From the NCBI GenBank assembly GCA_020226215.1, contig CM035234.1, positions 71,627,135 through 71,691,134 on the forward strand: a DNA stretch of 64,000 bases. Reading direction: 5' to 3'. The notes beneath the pieces were generated by a model. That model was not told the DNA's origin, searched no databases, and was given only the letters and a program-made list of their open reading frames with translations. This document shows positions 12,490 to 26,023 of the stretch, in pieces. The first letter of the stretch is position 1; the number at the start of each line of letters is the position of its first letter. Position numbers and translations under genes: made by a program. Source of the DNA: Sindora glabra (lineage: Eukaryota; Streptophyta; Magnoliopsida; Fabales; Fabaceae).

Positions 12490-13451
12490 ATTTTGTCCCT
12501 AAATTCTCAAAAGTGGTGTATAAGATAATCTATTTTACTAAATAATATGATTTAAGCCATGTCACTTACAAAACAAATAAGGATATTTTTGTTTCATATC
12601 CCTTTCTAGCTCCTAATTAACATACTCTATTCCATGCCTTTCTTATAGGATTTTTAAAAATGATATTTCCTTACATCTTAGTTTTTGGACTTGGTAATCC
12701 AAAAGTTTAGCTTATTGCTCCTCATATGATAACCTAGCATCTAATTGGAATGGATCCTTTTTAGTAACATGGGAATCATTTGGTATGTATTTTTGAATTA
12801 TGGAAACATGGAAGATAGGATGAGTAGTATGTAAACTATTCAGTAATTCCAGGTGAGAAGTTACAGCCCTAACTTGCCTAAAAATAAGAAAGAGCCCTAT
12901 GTAGCAAGGTGTAAGTTTCCCTTTCTTAACAAATTACTTGACTCTTCTCATTAGTCATATTTTGAAAAATAATATTTCTTACTTAGAACTTTAGATTCTT
13001 TCTCCTTTTGTATGTGGAAGATTTTTAGCAATCTTGCATGGTTTTAAGCTGACCTTGAATAATTTAAACTTTTTTTTAATACATTTGTCACCAAATTCAA
13101 TCCTAAAAGCTTGGCTTCTCCTAGTTCAAACCAACCTATAAGAGATTTACATTTTTTACCATACAAGGCTTTAAAGGGGGCTATTTTGATGCTAGCCTAG
13201 TGGCTATTATTATATGCAAATTCAACTAAAAGTAAATATTTCCCCCAATTAACATTTGAGTAGTACATTTAGATTATTCATCTATCTATGGATGAAAAGT
13301 AGTACTGAAACATAATTAAGTCTTTAGTGAATTAAGTATTTCTTATAAAAAATAATGGTGATAAGGACTCCATGTAGGGGTATAATCTTATCCAAATACA
13401 TTTATGCATACTATGCTACTAAGAAAGTGGTTTTAATGGGTGAGAAATAAG
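12490..13451 (-). pseudogene. gypsy integrase C-terminus with chromodomain-like tail
   Basis: Read on the minus strand from 13451 to 12490. It carries GKLTPCYIGLF, then HPIFHVSII.KYIPN (about 12760-12900), the conserved gypsy segment seen as HPVFHVSMLRKY in relatives. It then has LLDYQVQKLRCKEISFLKIL (about 12600-12720), matching the LDR.VK.LRNKEIPLVKVLW start of the chromovirus chromodomain, which is thought to guide integration into heterochromatin. Several stops are present. The 5' continuation is separated by R1-1 and the copia solo LTR. Confidence 0.82.
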
Positions 13452-13456
13452 ATATC

Positions 13457-15068
13457 TACCATAAGCCACAGCACACCAAAATTAATTATTACTGATTCGA
13501 TAAAAATTGTGCAATATATGGTGATAAACTAGGTTATACCCTAGTGATTCATTTGATATATCATTTCTCAAAGATTTACTAACAATAATTACATAATTTT
13601 TTAAGCTTTTTATGCACTAAAAATGAAAGGAAAAAAAGCAAACAAAAGTGAAATAGAAATTCAAATAAGAATGTAGTTAGAATTCAAACAATATACAAAA
13701 TAGAATGAAGACAAAAACAAATTGGGGATTTTTGATTCAAAATTAAGACAAATGCATTAAACAAAACAAAATATAAAAAAAATAGAAAGAAATTCAATAT
13801 ATTGAAATGGTTAATTAAAGAATTTAAGAGCTCTTAGTGTAAATTCATCATAGATCATAAAATACTTAATCGTTCCAATTAATTTTTCAATTTTAAATTA
13901 TCTAGAGATTTTATAATAATTTTTGAATCCTATGTTAGATAACCATCTAGGATTCAATCAATTAAGATTGGCAAAATTAAACAACCATTATAATCTGTAA
14001 AGCTAGATCAAAATTGATTTAAAAATAGAATTTAGCGAAATTAAAGGATTAAACTAGAAACCTCTATTTTAATTTCTCAAACCTTTGTTCCTACATAGGA
14101 AATCATGATTAACCAACTATAATTCAACACAAAAGTAGATGAAGATTAAAAATCACAAGGTTCAACACTAATTATACCAAATCAATATTCGACATATACA
14201 ATATCAAGTAATGAGCACAATAAATAAGGGAAAGAAGAAAATTAATTAGAAAAAGTTAATATTATAATTTAAGATCTCCTAATCCAAACAGAAATGAGCT
14301 TTAAAATTCTTCAATTAAGCAGAAATTTAACCTTCAATGGTTGAAGAACAAGAAACTTGAAAAAAAAAAAGAAAAGCTATCTTTGCTAAATTATGTAAAA
14401 AAAGTCTCTTTGTCTTTGGAGATACAAAACTTTATGTCTAACTTGCTAACATCTAAAATACTATTATACCTAAATCATATGCCTCCTAGGGTTATAAAGA
14501 ATATGACTTTGCTAATTTTAGAAGCCTAGAACCTATTTTACAAAGCAATGAACTATAAGAGTTACAATAGTAAAATTTCATAGGTTTGACTTCTAGCCAA
14601 TATAAGACTGCCAAAAGTACATAGTTTTATTAAACTTAAAATATGAAAGTTGTAGAGCTGGTCTTAAAAAGCTTTGGGTACTAGCTTCAACTTGATCAAA
14701 CTTCTAGAGCTCTAGATATAGCCCCCAAACTAAAATTGTCTCAATTAGGATTAAAATAAGGCTTCAAATTCTAGGCTAAAATAGACATTTTAAATGTTTG
14801 AACTGGGCTTTGACTAAGCATGAAAGTTATAAATCTTTCTTTAAACTTTCTAACAATATAAAGATAAGCCAAATCTAAAATCCAGAGCCCAAGATATAGC
14901 TAAAAATTTGAAATAATGTAAAAATCTAATATTAATTAAATAATTTCAAATTACTATAAAATCAAACCCAAAGTGCATAACAAGGGCAATTCTATGAAAT
15001 TAAGCATATGCAATAAACTGAAAGAAATAAAATACGAGGAAATAATATAGATAAAATTTTACGCATCA
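13457..15068. mobile_element. Solo-LTR-like element, family R1, copy 1 (1,612 bp)
   Basis: Perfect 5-bp duplications atatc flank it (13452-13456 and 15069-15073). The end is ...GCATCA and the start TA..., a probable TG to TA change. It aligns with copies at 25083-26715, 33074-37497 (interrupted), about 35309-36931 and 40048-41726. Shared blocks include ctaggttataccctagtgat, tagctctagatatagcc and ccaga.cccaagatatagct. There is no ORF, primer site or second LTR, so a solo LTR of an unidentified retrotransposon is the simplest reading. Confidence 0.82.
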
Positions 15069-15073
15069 ATATC

Positions 15074-15269
15074 TTGGTCAAATAATTTATTATTACCTAG
15101 GTGGAAATTATCCCTTTTGGGGTCTTAGGCAAACTAGTCAGAAAATCTATGGTTACATTATCCCATTTCCATTTTGGAATCTACAAGGATTGATGTAACC
15201 CTACTGGTCATTAATGTTTAGCTTTTACTTATTGATAGATGAAACATTTGGTCATATACTTTAACACAT
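15074..15269 (-). pseudogene. gypsy integrase core fragment
   Basis: This is the piece of pol left between R1-1 and the copia solo LTR. On the minus strand it reads ..CFICQ.VKAKH (zinc-binding CxxC half of the HHCC domain) and IPKWKWDNVTIDFLTSLP, where the Asp of IDF is the first catalytic residue of the DDE core. One or more stops and a frame change are present. Confidence 0.82.
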
Positions 15270-15274
15270 CCTTT

Positions 15275-16952
15275 TATTGGAATTCGGATTATCATACATA
15301 GTGAAAATTCAAAATTTGATTTGAATTCTACCAAAAATCTATGCAAAAGACATAAATCAATGATTAGGATTTTATCTTTTGGGCACTCATATTTTTACTG
15401 ATTAAACCTTGAGAGAGTGGATGAATCAAACGCTAACCGGAATGTACAGCGTCTCTATGGTATCCACACAGAGTAAACAATAACCTCTCACCCTCTATGA
15501 ATCTGTTATGATGTGTTTTTCTCTCTAAGATTTAGGATTGGATATTTTCTGAGTGATTTAGGGTTTTATGGAAGCTTATGAGCATGTGTAAAGTGTTGCC
15601 CTCAAGTTCTCTTTTATAGAACTTAAGTAAGCCACAATCCTAGTCCTACTAGGATAATTCCTCCAAAAATCCTAATCACACTTAGCAACTTATCTTATCC
15701 TTATCCTAGAAATAATGAGTAGAGATAGAATTTATCTATTAATTATCTAATATTAGATAATAATATTTTCTCAAAATATAAATATCTTAATATCAGATAA
15801 TTGCATATAGTTATCAAATATCAAAATAATATTATTTCATAATATATTTATCTAATATCTGATAATATAATTATTTGATATTACTTTAATATTAAATAAT
15901 ATCACATAATAATAATTATATTATGTAAAAAATATATTATTATTTAATAATATATATATGCAATATATATATGCACGAAAATAAGTTCAATGAATTGGAT
16001 ATTAATCTAATTAAAGTCTAATTAATTATTATTTTATTCCTATTCCTTTTGTGTAACCATGTAAGTTCTTACTACATTGACAATGACTCATTATTGAGCC
16101 ATAAACAGTGAGCGGTATCTAGCAATACATCACTGTCACTTAAGCAATAGGAATGTCTGTGATTTGACATCCACCTAATACATGATCAACGTTTTGCATC
16201 ATAATTCCTTTTGTAATAATTTCTAAATCGAACTGAAGGCATGGAGAGTGTCATCCTTGTCAAAATTCAATTTATATTTTTTGATATTGAGTAGATTTCA
16301 AAACAAATGATCAATATTACATATTGATTCATTTGAGCATGGCCATGCATTTCTAAGTCTCACTCAATAAAAAGGCCCAAGGATATGTCTCTTTTATATA
16401 AGAGTAATAAAATCTCATCTACATCACTCACTTCCCTCTGCATGATTCGTGACACACCCAATCAACGCCCCACTCGTCATCCCAATTAAAGGTGACATAG
16501 GATGATATCAAAGTGAGTAACCCCTCATGTAGGGAACTGTAATGACTTCAAGTCAAAGGACTATATGCAATTGTGACTATATGAGAACTACTAATGACAC
16601 AAGTCTTATCCATGCAATATTCTCATATTGGGTCAGTCCAGTACATCTGTTCACTAACAATGTACTCATGTATTGACTTGATATCACATATCCATGACTC
16701 ATAATCATCAGTCACTATACATGCCAGTCTCGATGTACTATTATTATCCTTTTCGTAATAATACTTAACTAGGGACATTTTAGGAATAGTAAAACTATTA
16801 CATGGATAATTATTATATTATTTTATAAATTGCACAAAATTAATAAAATAAAAATAAAATAATATAATAATTACATTGCCTAAAATGAAACATAATACAT
16901 TGTATATTATTTCAATCATCTATATGATTGGTTCCTAGGACACATAACAACA
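15275..16952 (-). mobile_element. Solo LTR of the copia-1 family (1,678 bp)
   Basis: Reverse-complement match to the 3' LTR at 5863-7522 over its whole length, including the tatgattggttcctaggaca end and the gatgaca…gtgtgtcacgaatca region. It is flanked by perfect duplications ccttt (15270-15274, 16953-16957). The terminal TG reads TA and the other end is CA. No internal sequence remains, as expected after recombination between two LTRs. Confidence 0.92.
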
Positions 16953-16957
16953 CCTTT

Positions 16958-19080
16958 TTCATTGCTCTTCACAATAGTCTTCATGGAAATCATGATGTAT
17001 TTTAGCTATGCTTAAAGGCATCATATAAGAAAAGTAATATGATTAATGTAACAATTCATTTTGCTCATTAGAAGGAAATTAAAACTATTTCTGATAGCAA
17101 AATACTCCTTTCTCATCAATAGTGAGATCTTCATTTTGGTTTGTTATTGTTTCATCTTTCAAGGAAATGTATGAGACTCTTTAATTCTCTTTATCAACAT
17201 AAATTTCTTTGCCACTTAGGAGAGAAATACTTCTAAATCAATAATTTACATTTTAGTTAAAACATTAGAAGATTTCTTGCTTAAAGCACTAACTACAATG
17301 TTTACCTTTTTTGGATGATAAAGGATTGAATAATATAATCCTTCACTAATTCCATCCATTTCTATTGCCACATATTTGAATCCTTCTTCTAAAAAATGTA
17401 TCTCAAGCTTTTGTGATTAATATATATCTTATACCTTTCTCCATACAAGTAATGTCTCTAAACTTTTAAAGTAAAAACTACTACAACTATTTCTAAATCA
17501 TGAGTTAGATAATTATTTTCATGGTTTTTCAATTAATGACAAGCATATGCAATCACCTTCCTACATTATGTTAGTATATAGCTTAAACCAATTTGGGGGT
17601 ATCACAATACGCTACATATCCTTCTATTCTTAATGGTAAAGCTAATAAAAAAGCTGAGGTCAAACATACCTTTAGTTTCCATAAATTATTTTCATAATCA
17701 TTATTCCATTCAAATCATTATCCCTTCGTAATTAACATTATCAATGGTGCTTTTAGCTTGAAGTAATCTTGGACAAAACACTGGTAATATCCTGCTAATC
17801 TTAAGAAACCATAAACTTCTATAATAGAAGTGGACCTTAGCCAATTTTCCACAACTTTAATTTTTTAAGGATCTACCTAAATAATTTTTTGTGAAACCAT
17901 ATGCCTTAGGAATTTGACATCTCTTATGTAGAATTTCACATTTTGAAAACCTAGCATATAATTGATGTTGGCACAAAGTTTGTATCATGATTTGAAGATG
18001 TTAAGTATGCTTCTTCTCACTTTAAAGTACACTAAAACGTCATCTATGAATACAATAAAAAATTTATCCAAAAAAGTTTGAATGCCCTATTTATAAGATC
18101 CATGAATGCTATCAATACGTTGGTTAAGCTAAAAGACATTACTAGATATTAATAATACCTATACTAGCTTTTAAAAGCCATTTTTTATATATTGACCCTA
18201 TGAATTTTAATTAGTGGTATCCTGACCACATGTCTATCTTGGAGAAGTACTTATGACCTTAAAGTTAATAAAAAGAAATCATTGATATAAGGTAAAGGAT
18301 ATTTATTTTTTATCATCACTTTATTTAGTTAGTGGTAATCTATACATGAGCAAAGAAATCTATCTTTCTTTTTGACAAATAACATTGAGGCTCCTTAAGA
18401 AGATGAACTAGGCTTAACAAATCTCTTGTCTAATAATTCTTACAACTGTACTTTTAACTCATTTAATTTAGTTAGTTTCATCATGTAATATAGAAATTGG
18501 TTCCATATTAGGTGTCAAGTTAATATTAAATTCAATCTCCCATTCTGGTGGTAATCCAAATAACTCTTCCAAAAATACATTTGGAAATTCTCACATTATT
18601 GAAACTCTATTCATATTTGTGGTTGAGCCATTTAAATCTCTAACTATGGATAAATAGGTAGTGCATCCCTTCCACATGAACCTTCAAAACTTATTATCAA
18701 TAATCAAGCTTATAGCGTTAATTGTTCTTTCTCCTCAAACACTAGTAAAGAATATCTTTCTACAAGAAAGGTCATGATTTTATCAAACTAATTCATACAA
18801 ACATGGTGTCTAGATAAACAATCCATTCCTAAAGTTATATCATAGTCTATTATTCTTGACGATATCAATCTACTAACATAACACTCTTACAAATTGTTAT
18901 TATACATTCCACAATTACATGTGTAGCCCTAATAATTTTATCTACTGAGATCATCACCACTAAAAGTGATTCAAGTACATCATAAAAAAGTAAACTTCTA
19001 AAACAAATGAATAGGTAACACCTAGATTAAATAACACTTTGGTAAGAATATCATTTACATTGAGGTTACTTACCATCACT
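16958..19080 (-). pseudogene. gypsy protease, reverse transcriptase and RNase H remnants
   Basis: Minus-strand landmarks, from the 5' side of the gene: protease region with DYDITLGMDCLSRHHVC (about 18780-18840); RT block RFVKPSSSS.GASMLFVKKKDRFL (about 18340-18425); the VFIDDVLVYFK catalytic block (about 18015-18055); VYGFLRLAGYYQCFVQDYFK (about 17760-17830), the usual segment between RT and RNase H; then HPKKVNIVVSALSKKS (about 17270-17320), equivalent to the HPGKANVVADALSR end of RNase H. Many stops and shifts occur and no long ORF survives. The 3' continuation is beyond the copia solo LTR. Confidence 0.88.
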
Positions 19081-20079
19081 GCATTAAATGCCTTTGCCTC
19101 TTAGCATGTCAAGTGGTACATGCGAGCTTGGTTACCATTAGCATTTTTCTAACAATTGTTCCTTCCATTTCTCTAACTACTAGTAGCCACTAAGTTTTCT
19201 TCTATAGCACTAGCATAAGTCATAAGTGTACTTTGTTAAGGGGTGGAGTAATTAGTACTATGACTAGATGGAACCTTGGGGCATTCCCTCATTTTATGGC
19301 CTACTTGACCACATGAAAACACATTAAAGGGTTTATTCTATTTTATGATCCAAGATATCTTCGATTGCACTGTATACATTAGGGTGGTATCTAATGATAA
19401 AAGCCTTCACTTTACAACACTCCACCCTTAAATTTTAGGTTAGTTGTTAGATAGCTTTGTTAGTTTATAACATTTCCCCTAACAGAAGGGGCATTGGAAG
19501 GATTCCTTGATCCTATGATTGACTCATTTCCCTCACTTACAATCGGCTTCAAAGGGGTACTCCCCTTAGTAGTTAGGTTGCATTAAGTTATTCCAACCTA
19601 CTTCTCTTCTGATTCTTAGTTTAAGCTTTATGCTCATCCTTTTCATTAGATTAAAACTCATGGTGAAGTGCTTGATTGAGTACTTATTATTAAGTAGTAC
19701 CTCTAAGAAAATTAATGCAATTAAAGTAATAGTTTTCACAATCCTAATTCAATCATGACTAGCATTGAACCCATTACCTAGTTTCAATTAGCCTACTCTA
19801 ACTTACTTATCACATTCTTGAAATGCTTAAATGAAATATAAGTAGGGGGAATGACAATATTTGGTATAAAAAGGCTTTTCTTATATCCATATGGTTTTAT
19901 AAAACATAAGGAGGTTAAAGTCACTTATAGTCCCCACAAACTAAGGATAAGTTACTTTAACTAACTTTAAAAAGGTTTAATATTCAAGTCATCTACCCAA
20001 GCTTGTATATAAAATAAGGCCCTTAAAAAATTATCTATGTTCAACATCTTTTGCTACCAAACAACCTTTCCAATAAGTT
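19081..20079 (-). pseudogene. gag: gypsy gag C-terminal half
   Basis: The minus strand carries a zinc-knuckle remnant, VFSCGQVGHKMRECP, near 19270-19330, in which the first Cys of CxxC is replaced by Val. Upstream lie low-complexity linker sequence and, at about 19990-20079, a segment that continues gag from the other side of the gamma insertion (LLERLFGSKR, then a helix-like stretch). Stops are frequent. In life Gag would form the particle and the knuckle would bind element RNA. Confidence 0.7.
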
Positions 20080-22185
20080 CCTAAATGGTCTAGCTTTGAA
20101 GATGTGATAATGGCTTAACCTATATATCTATGAAACAAATCATGAAAGAGTGAACCAAGGCTCAATGAGTAAATACTATGTTCGATTTTGCATTAAAAGA
20201 TCCACTTTCATTGTTTACTATGTTCAAACATGAAATAAGGCTTAAAGAATTACTAGTGGAAGTGGTGGAAGATTTATTTTATGATTTTAGAAAGGGAAAA
20301 TTGATTATAGAATTGTTTCACCTATCCAGATTTTGCTTCTAGACAAGGAAAATCAATTGTACATTTAATTCACATATAAACACATTTATAGGAATGAAAG
20401 AATAAATTCTACCACTAACATAGAATTAATTATTTATGTTAATTGACATATATTAGTTAATAACAAAAATAGCATTTATTTTAATGCAAAGTCATTTTTA
20501 AAATTATATGAAAAAACTTAAGATGACAAACAAGAGTACAACTAACATCTAAACATCGCATAAAAACTTATAAAGTTGATTTTAAACTTAACTTAATCTA
20601 AAATGTATTCAAAAGCCTCATTAAAAAGTATAAAACTATAGAATGTTGATTTTAGTCAATGGCTATCATCTAAAAGACATTTCAAATATTTCATTGAAAA
20701 ATGTAGGAGCATAGAACATTAATCCTAGCTAAAAGGCATAATTTAAAAGTCAATTAAGGAGTCGTGTTGGAAACTATATAATCATACAATGTCAATTATA
20801 TTTAATAATTAACATTTATTTTACCCTATAAATCTTTATTGACACTCTGTCTTTCCATATGAACTCTTCTGATATCTTTATAATATGTTTTCAAGACAAA
20901 TGAGTTTTATACATAATATTACTACTAATCACTCACTTCACATTCATTGAAATAGTGTACAATGGAAAAACCATAATTTTTGCTTCTTTCCCATTATATA
21001 CTCTCTTATTTCTCATGGCGTAAAAGTGAAATGGAAGAGCTAGTGAATAGGAAAATTGTTGAACTTTCAATTTTCTTTCATCAAGAAAGTGTATAATAAG
21101 ATAACATTAACCTTTAGTTCTCTTCCACTGTATGCTCTCTCATTTCTCAATAGAGTATACAAATTAAAGAAATTTAAAAGACAACACCAAAGTTTGCATC
21201 AAGGATGAAGATTTTGATACATAATGGTTTTTCCATTGTTTTTGCATATTCATATATAGATGTTTAGTTTTTATTTATTGATTATTCAATGCAGTTATTT
21301 TCTATAAATTTGCAGGGACATTGTTTATTTTTACTTATCTATTTACTAGGAATAGAGTAATAACAATTAAAATTTTTTAATTTGTAATTTTTTTTCTCTT
21401 TACTCATCTATATATTATTTTTACTTAAAATTCTATAATAGGTATTTGGATTACATATATTAAAAAAGAGAATACATATCAAAACAAATAAAATGCTATG
21501 TTAAATTGGTTTAAAAATAACTTTCTTTTGAAATTCAATTGTTTAAATAATAGAAATTTGTAATAATACTTGGGATATGACTAATATAAAAATATCAATT
21601 TTAGGTTTAATTAACATCTAATATGATGACATTTTCTTAAAATATTTAAGGACATCTAAACAAATGCCATTTATGAAGGAGTTTAAATGAATATAATTGA
21701 ACAAGTCTAGATGAATGAATTTATAAGGAAATTTAAATAATAAAAACTAAAAAAGTCTAAATAATGAATTTATAAAGAAGTTTAAATTAATGAAACTAAA
21801 GAAGTTTAAATGAATAGAACTAAAGATAACTTTAACAAAGGAAGTTAATGAAATACTTATAATGTCAATTTTATTTGTTGACTATCATATAAGTCCATTT
21901 CTATCATCATGACTGTTCATCAATAGTTCACATTGTTGTTTTAGTACTTAATCGATATATTAAGTCATTGCAATCATACATATGGCTAAACTTATAACAT
22001 TGATTTTTAATTAATAACTGACATCTAATTACTTTGTTCTTAGCCTATAAATGAGGCTCTTTGACATTAAATCTACAATCTTTTGAGATAGATCTCTTTC
22101 CATAAAAAGGAAGGATTTGGAGTTTAAGGGTGTAGATCTTGGTATTTGTCATTACCATGGCTATTTGAAAAGTTTACAGGACTTT

Positions 22186-22232
22186 CAGGGTTTCTTCCAA
22201 GGACTTGTATGCATACCTTGGAAGGAACCCTG
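22186..22232. repeat. Short near-perfect hairpin in CACTA-3
   Basis: Arms 22186-22202 and 22216-22232 (cagggtttcttccaagg / ccttggaaggaaccctg) pair with one wobble-type mismatch. Pairing extends outward a few bases. The loop is 13 bases. It has the size and shape of a small-RNA precursor or a compact inverted repeat. Confidence 0.75.
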
Positions 22233-22360
22233 AGAAAATTCTAAATTTTCTTAATAGCTAGGTACTATTAATACTACAGTTTATACCTTTCATCTTAAAA
22301 GCCTTATATATTAATAGGTTTTAAAAATTAATCCTTTTGAAAGGTTTTGTAATCAATCTA

Positions 22361-22516
22361 AGTTCCTTCTAAGAACTTGTATCCACACTTGAGTCATAAA
22401 TGTAAGAATTCTACAATGCTTTTGTAAAGGCTTCAAATAAGAATCTTTCAAAATTCTTTGTAGATTGTTTATGTTCATTACTAAAGTGTGGATATAAGTC
22501 CTTTCATTAAAGGAAC
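22361..22516. repeat. Long imperfect hairpin in CACTA-3
   Basis: Left arm from 22361 (agttcctt…cttgtatccacactt) and right arm ending at 22516 (aagtgtggatataagtc…aaggaact) are complementary over about 60-65 bases with bulges. It resembles the hairpin at 9086-9233 in sequence words and geometry. Confidence 0.7.
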
Positions 22517-25082
22517 TTTGGGAGATTCTAATTCCTTCTTAATGTTGAATTCTACAATTTACACCTTTCATCTCAATCTCAAAAGATGTCTTGTATGATT
22601 ATGGGCATTGTATCAAATTATAGTTATCTTCTACACTTAAATAGACAATCATGATTATATGTGGTTTAATGTAATTGCCATGATCATAAGATTTAAAGTA
22701 TTTCTAATTATGTAGCATTGATGGCATGTGTTATCCTTTTATTGATGTAGAGGTGCTTAATTTCTTCAATTGTTATGAGAATCCAACGCTTCCTATGTTT
22801 CAATGTGAAAAATCAACATGCTACTTCCTTTATATGTTATGTGAAACTATGATACATATAGGCCAAGAAACATTCCCATTTTCACACTGAAATATAGGAA
22901 CCTTGAAAGGTTCATAGTAAATGAACTAATTAAGTACCTCAAGGTCAATTTGAATCAAAAACCTTAAAAGCTATCAAGCAATATGGAGGAATTATAAGCA
23001 AAGGATATTACATTTTCCTTTTAATTTTTATAGGGATGCTATGCATGTTTATTGTAAATGTAATATTTATTATTTATTATAAAGAACAATTTTTTTATTG
23101 TATATTCCTATGTACTAATATGGAAATATATAAAATGGAATAACATAACTTTATAATGTATTATCTCATTTTTCTTTTTTGTTTCATTTATATTTAATTT
23201 GTTGTTGTCTATTTAATTCTATAATAAAAAGAAAAGAAATATATATTTTTTAAAATAGATATTCATCTATTATGATGTTAATTTTTTGTTATAACCAATG
23301 TTAAACTTTACTTAATAGAATGACATCATTATATTGAAGAAGTTAGTTTCCATATAGTAATTGATGTGGAAGCTTAGGCCATGAGCATGAATTGAAAATG
23401 AAAAGGATAAAGTATGGCACAAGTTTAAAATAAAAAAGAGTGAAATACAATACCATTACAAATTTTATCTTGAAATTATTGTAACCCTAAAATGATTCTC
23501 TATCTAACAAGGTATATTCTTATTCCAACCTTAAGATGATTCTATTTTGTTATGTTTTTGCTCACTAATTATTTTACAAAATTGACAGTTTAGTTAGCTT
23601 GTAGCTAAATATACGAGGTTTAACACTCCCTAAAAAATTTGAGAGTATGAATGTGAAGATTTCTTTTCTTGTCTTTATTCTTGCAATTTAGTTTCTAATT
23701 TCCTAATTGATCCTATTTTATTGCTTATCATCCTGATTTAGCCTTTACAAGTTTACATTGGTAAGAAATTTGGTCTCATTCATCTTTTTTGGTATTCTTT
23801 CATATTATTTATTATTTATTCAAATGAGAATGCATAATGCACTAATTTTTTTATCAATGCTCATTACATCTATAGGTATTGTATTCCAAAAAAAATTTTT
23901 AGAAAGTTCAAATATCACATATTGAGCAATGCATATCAAGATAGATTTAACAAAGTATCCATCTTTAATTGTAGTATTTTATACATTCACCATTTTCAAT
24001 CTTTTATCATTTAGTTTAATCTTTACAGTTGTTTAAATTGGAATTCTCTAGAGTAATAGGAGAAGTTAGCTTTTTGCATCTAATTAAGAATACAAGGATA
24101 ATAAAAGGATGAAGGAGTGAGGAATTGAGGGCTAGGGCATATGGATAGGTTTGGGGTTCAGGACGAAGGAGTGAGGAACTAGTGCCACTATTTAGGTGGG
24201 AAGGTATGTAAGGTGAGTGGACATACAATATCGATTATTTAAATAAATCGGTATGGTATTATAGGTATTAGATGTCAGTTATTAGAATGTAAATGATATT
24301 TAATATTATTTCATAGGATTATAGAAACATCAATGACACAAATTTTTTTAGAATAAAAACTAACATTATTTTTATATTTTATAATAGTTTACTTATTGAC
24401 ATTAAAAACACACATACTATAGTGCTCAATTACATGTTAGGCATTTTCCAACGTGTAATCTGTTAAACACCTAACATTAATTAGCTATTCTTAGTAATGT
24501 ATATTTGATTCATGTATGAATATTTGTATTTTGGCAAAATTTTTATTATTCATTCAGCATAAAACTTGCTTTTAATACCATAACTACCCAATCAATTATT
24601 AAAGGTTCATAAGTATGCATCAACCATATACCATTGATGCCATTTGCATTATTAAATCCATTCAATTCCATTAATCAACACCAAATTAATCATTTATACA
24701 TACAACTACAAAATTCAAAATATGCAAGTCAACTCAAATTTCATAAAATCTACCAAAAAAATGGAGTATTCACTCACCTAATATATAAGAGAATGCTATA
24801 AAGCAAGATTAGATATCTCTCAACCTTAATCACATTAAAATTTAAGAATTTTTTTTAGTAAGGGTTTACATTCCCATTAAAGCTAAGTTAACTTCAATCT
24901 TCAAGCCAAAGATGAAGATGAGTTCTGAAAAGACATAATACTTTTACCTTAACTAAATGAAGTATTTGGAAGAAGATTGGTACTTTCCTTGTAATTCTTG
25001 AAAAGCAGAAAATGATAAGTAAGAAAAGAGCGAGTTATGTTTAAAGAATTTAGGACAATAAGGGAAGAAAGATGATGGTTGG

Positions 25083-25957
25083 TGACATGCACATTGTTAC
25101 GTACCAAAATTTGATTATTTCTAGTTTATTGAAAATAATGTAATATAATGAGACAAACTAGATTATACCCTAGTGGTCCTTTAAATTATCTTGTCTCAAT
25201 GATTTGCTAATAATGTCTACATAATTGTTTAAGTTATATATGCACTAAAAACACTAAGAATGAATGCAAATAGAACCAAATAGAATATGCAAATAGGATG
25301 CACATAAACTGTCATAGAATGCGGTATTAACTTAGAAATAAAATTAGGGAAGTCTATAATTTGAAAATGAAATAAATGTATTAAACAAAGCAAAATATAA
25401 AGTAAAATACCAAGGAAGAAAACCAATATAATGAAGTAGTCAATTCAAGGATTTGAGAACTCTAATTTAGATTAATCATGAATTACTTAATATTTGAATC
25501 TAGAACTCCTGTAATAATTCATGAATCCTATGCTAGATATCCATCTAGGATTTGATCAATTAAGATTAACTAAATTAAATAATCTCTACAATTCTTAAGT
25601 TACATCAAAATTGATTTAAAGATAAAATTCAGTTGAGTTGAGCAATTAAATTAAAGATTTTCAAATTAATCTCTCACCCCTCTGTCCCTATACATAGAAC
25701 CATGATTAACTAACCATAAACTGCCATAAAAATAAATAGGAATAAAAAATCACAAGATTGAATATCAATTATACTAAATCAAAACTCAACACATATAAAT
25801 TCAAAGCAATCAACATAAAGAATCAGAGAAAAAGGAAAATTAATTAGAAGAAGTTAACATTACAAATTAGGATCTCATAATCCAATAGAGAAGAGCTTCA
25901 AAATTCTTGAATCAACTCCAAGTATCTAGCCTCCATTGATAAAGAACAAGAAAACTA

Positions 25958-26023
<66 letters not shown>

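Larger units (their letters stand above)
20413..24499 (+). mobile_element. CACTA-3, non-autonomous CACTA (En/Spm) element (4,087 bp)
   Basis: The left end is CACTAACATAGAATTAA. The right end is ctattcttagtaatg, its degenerate inverted complement. Flanking trinucleotides tac (20410-20412) and tat (24500-24502) differ by one transition. It aligns with CACTA-4 (54466-58570, almost the same length) over most of its extent and shares its right-hand ~1 kb with CACTA-2. The termini are followed by repeats of tgtcaattttagt type, the usual subterminal transposase-binding region of this superfamily. No transposase ORF was found. The centre holds several long hairpins (22186-22516). Confidence 0.85.

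Noticed and set aside
24016..24228. Minus-strand ORF in CACTA-3
   Set aside because: The aligned part of CACTA-4 (about 58030-58270) does not keep the frame, so it is a chance ORF in a G-rich patch.
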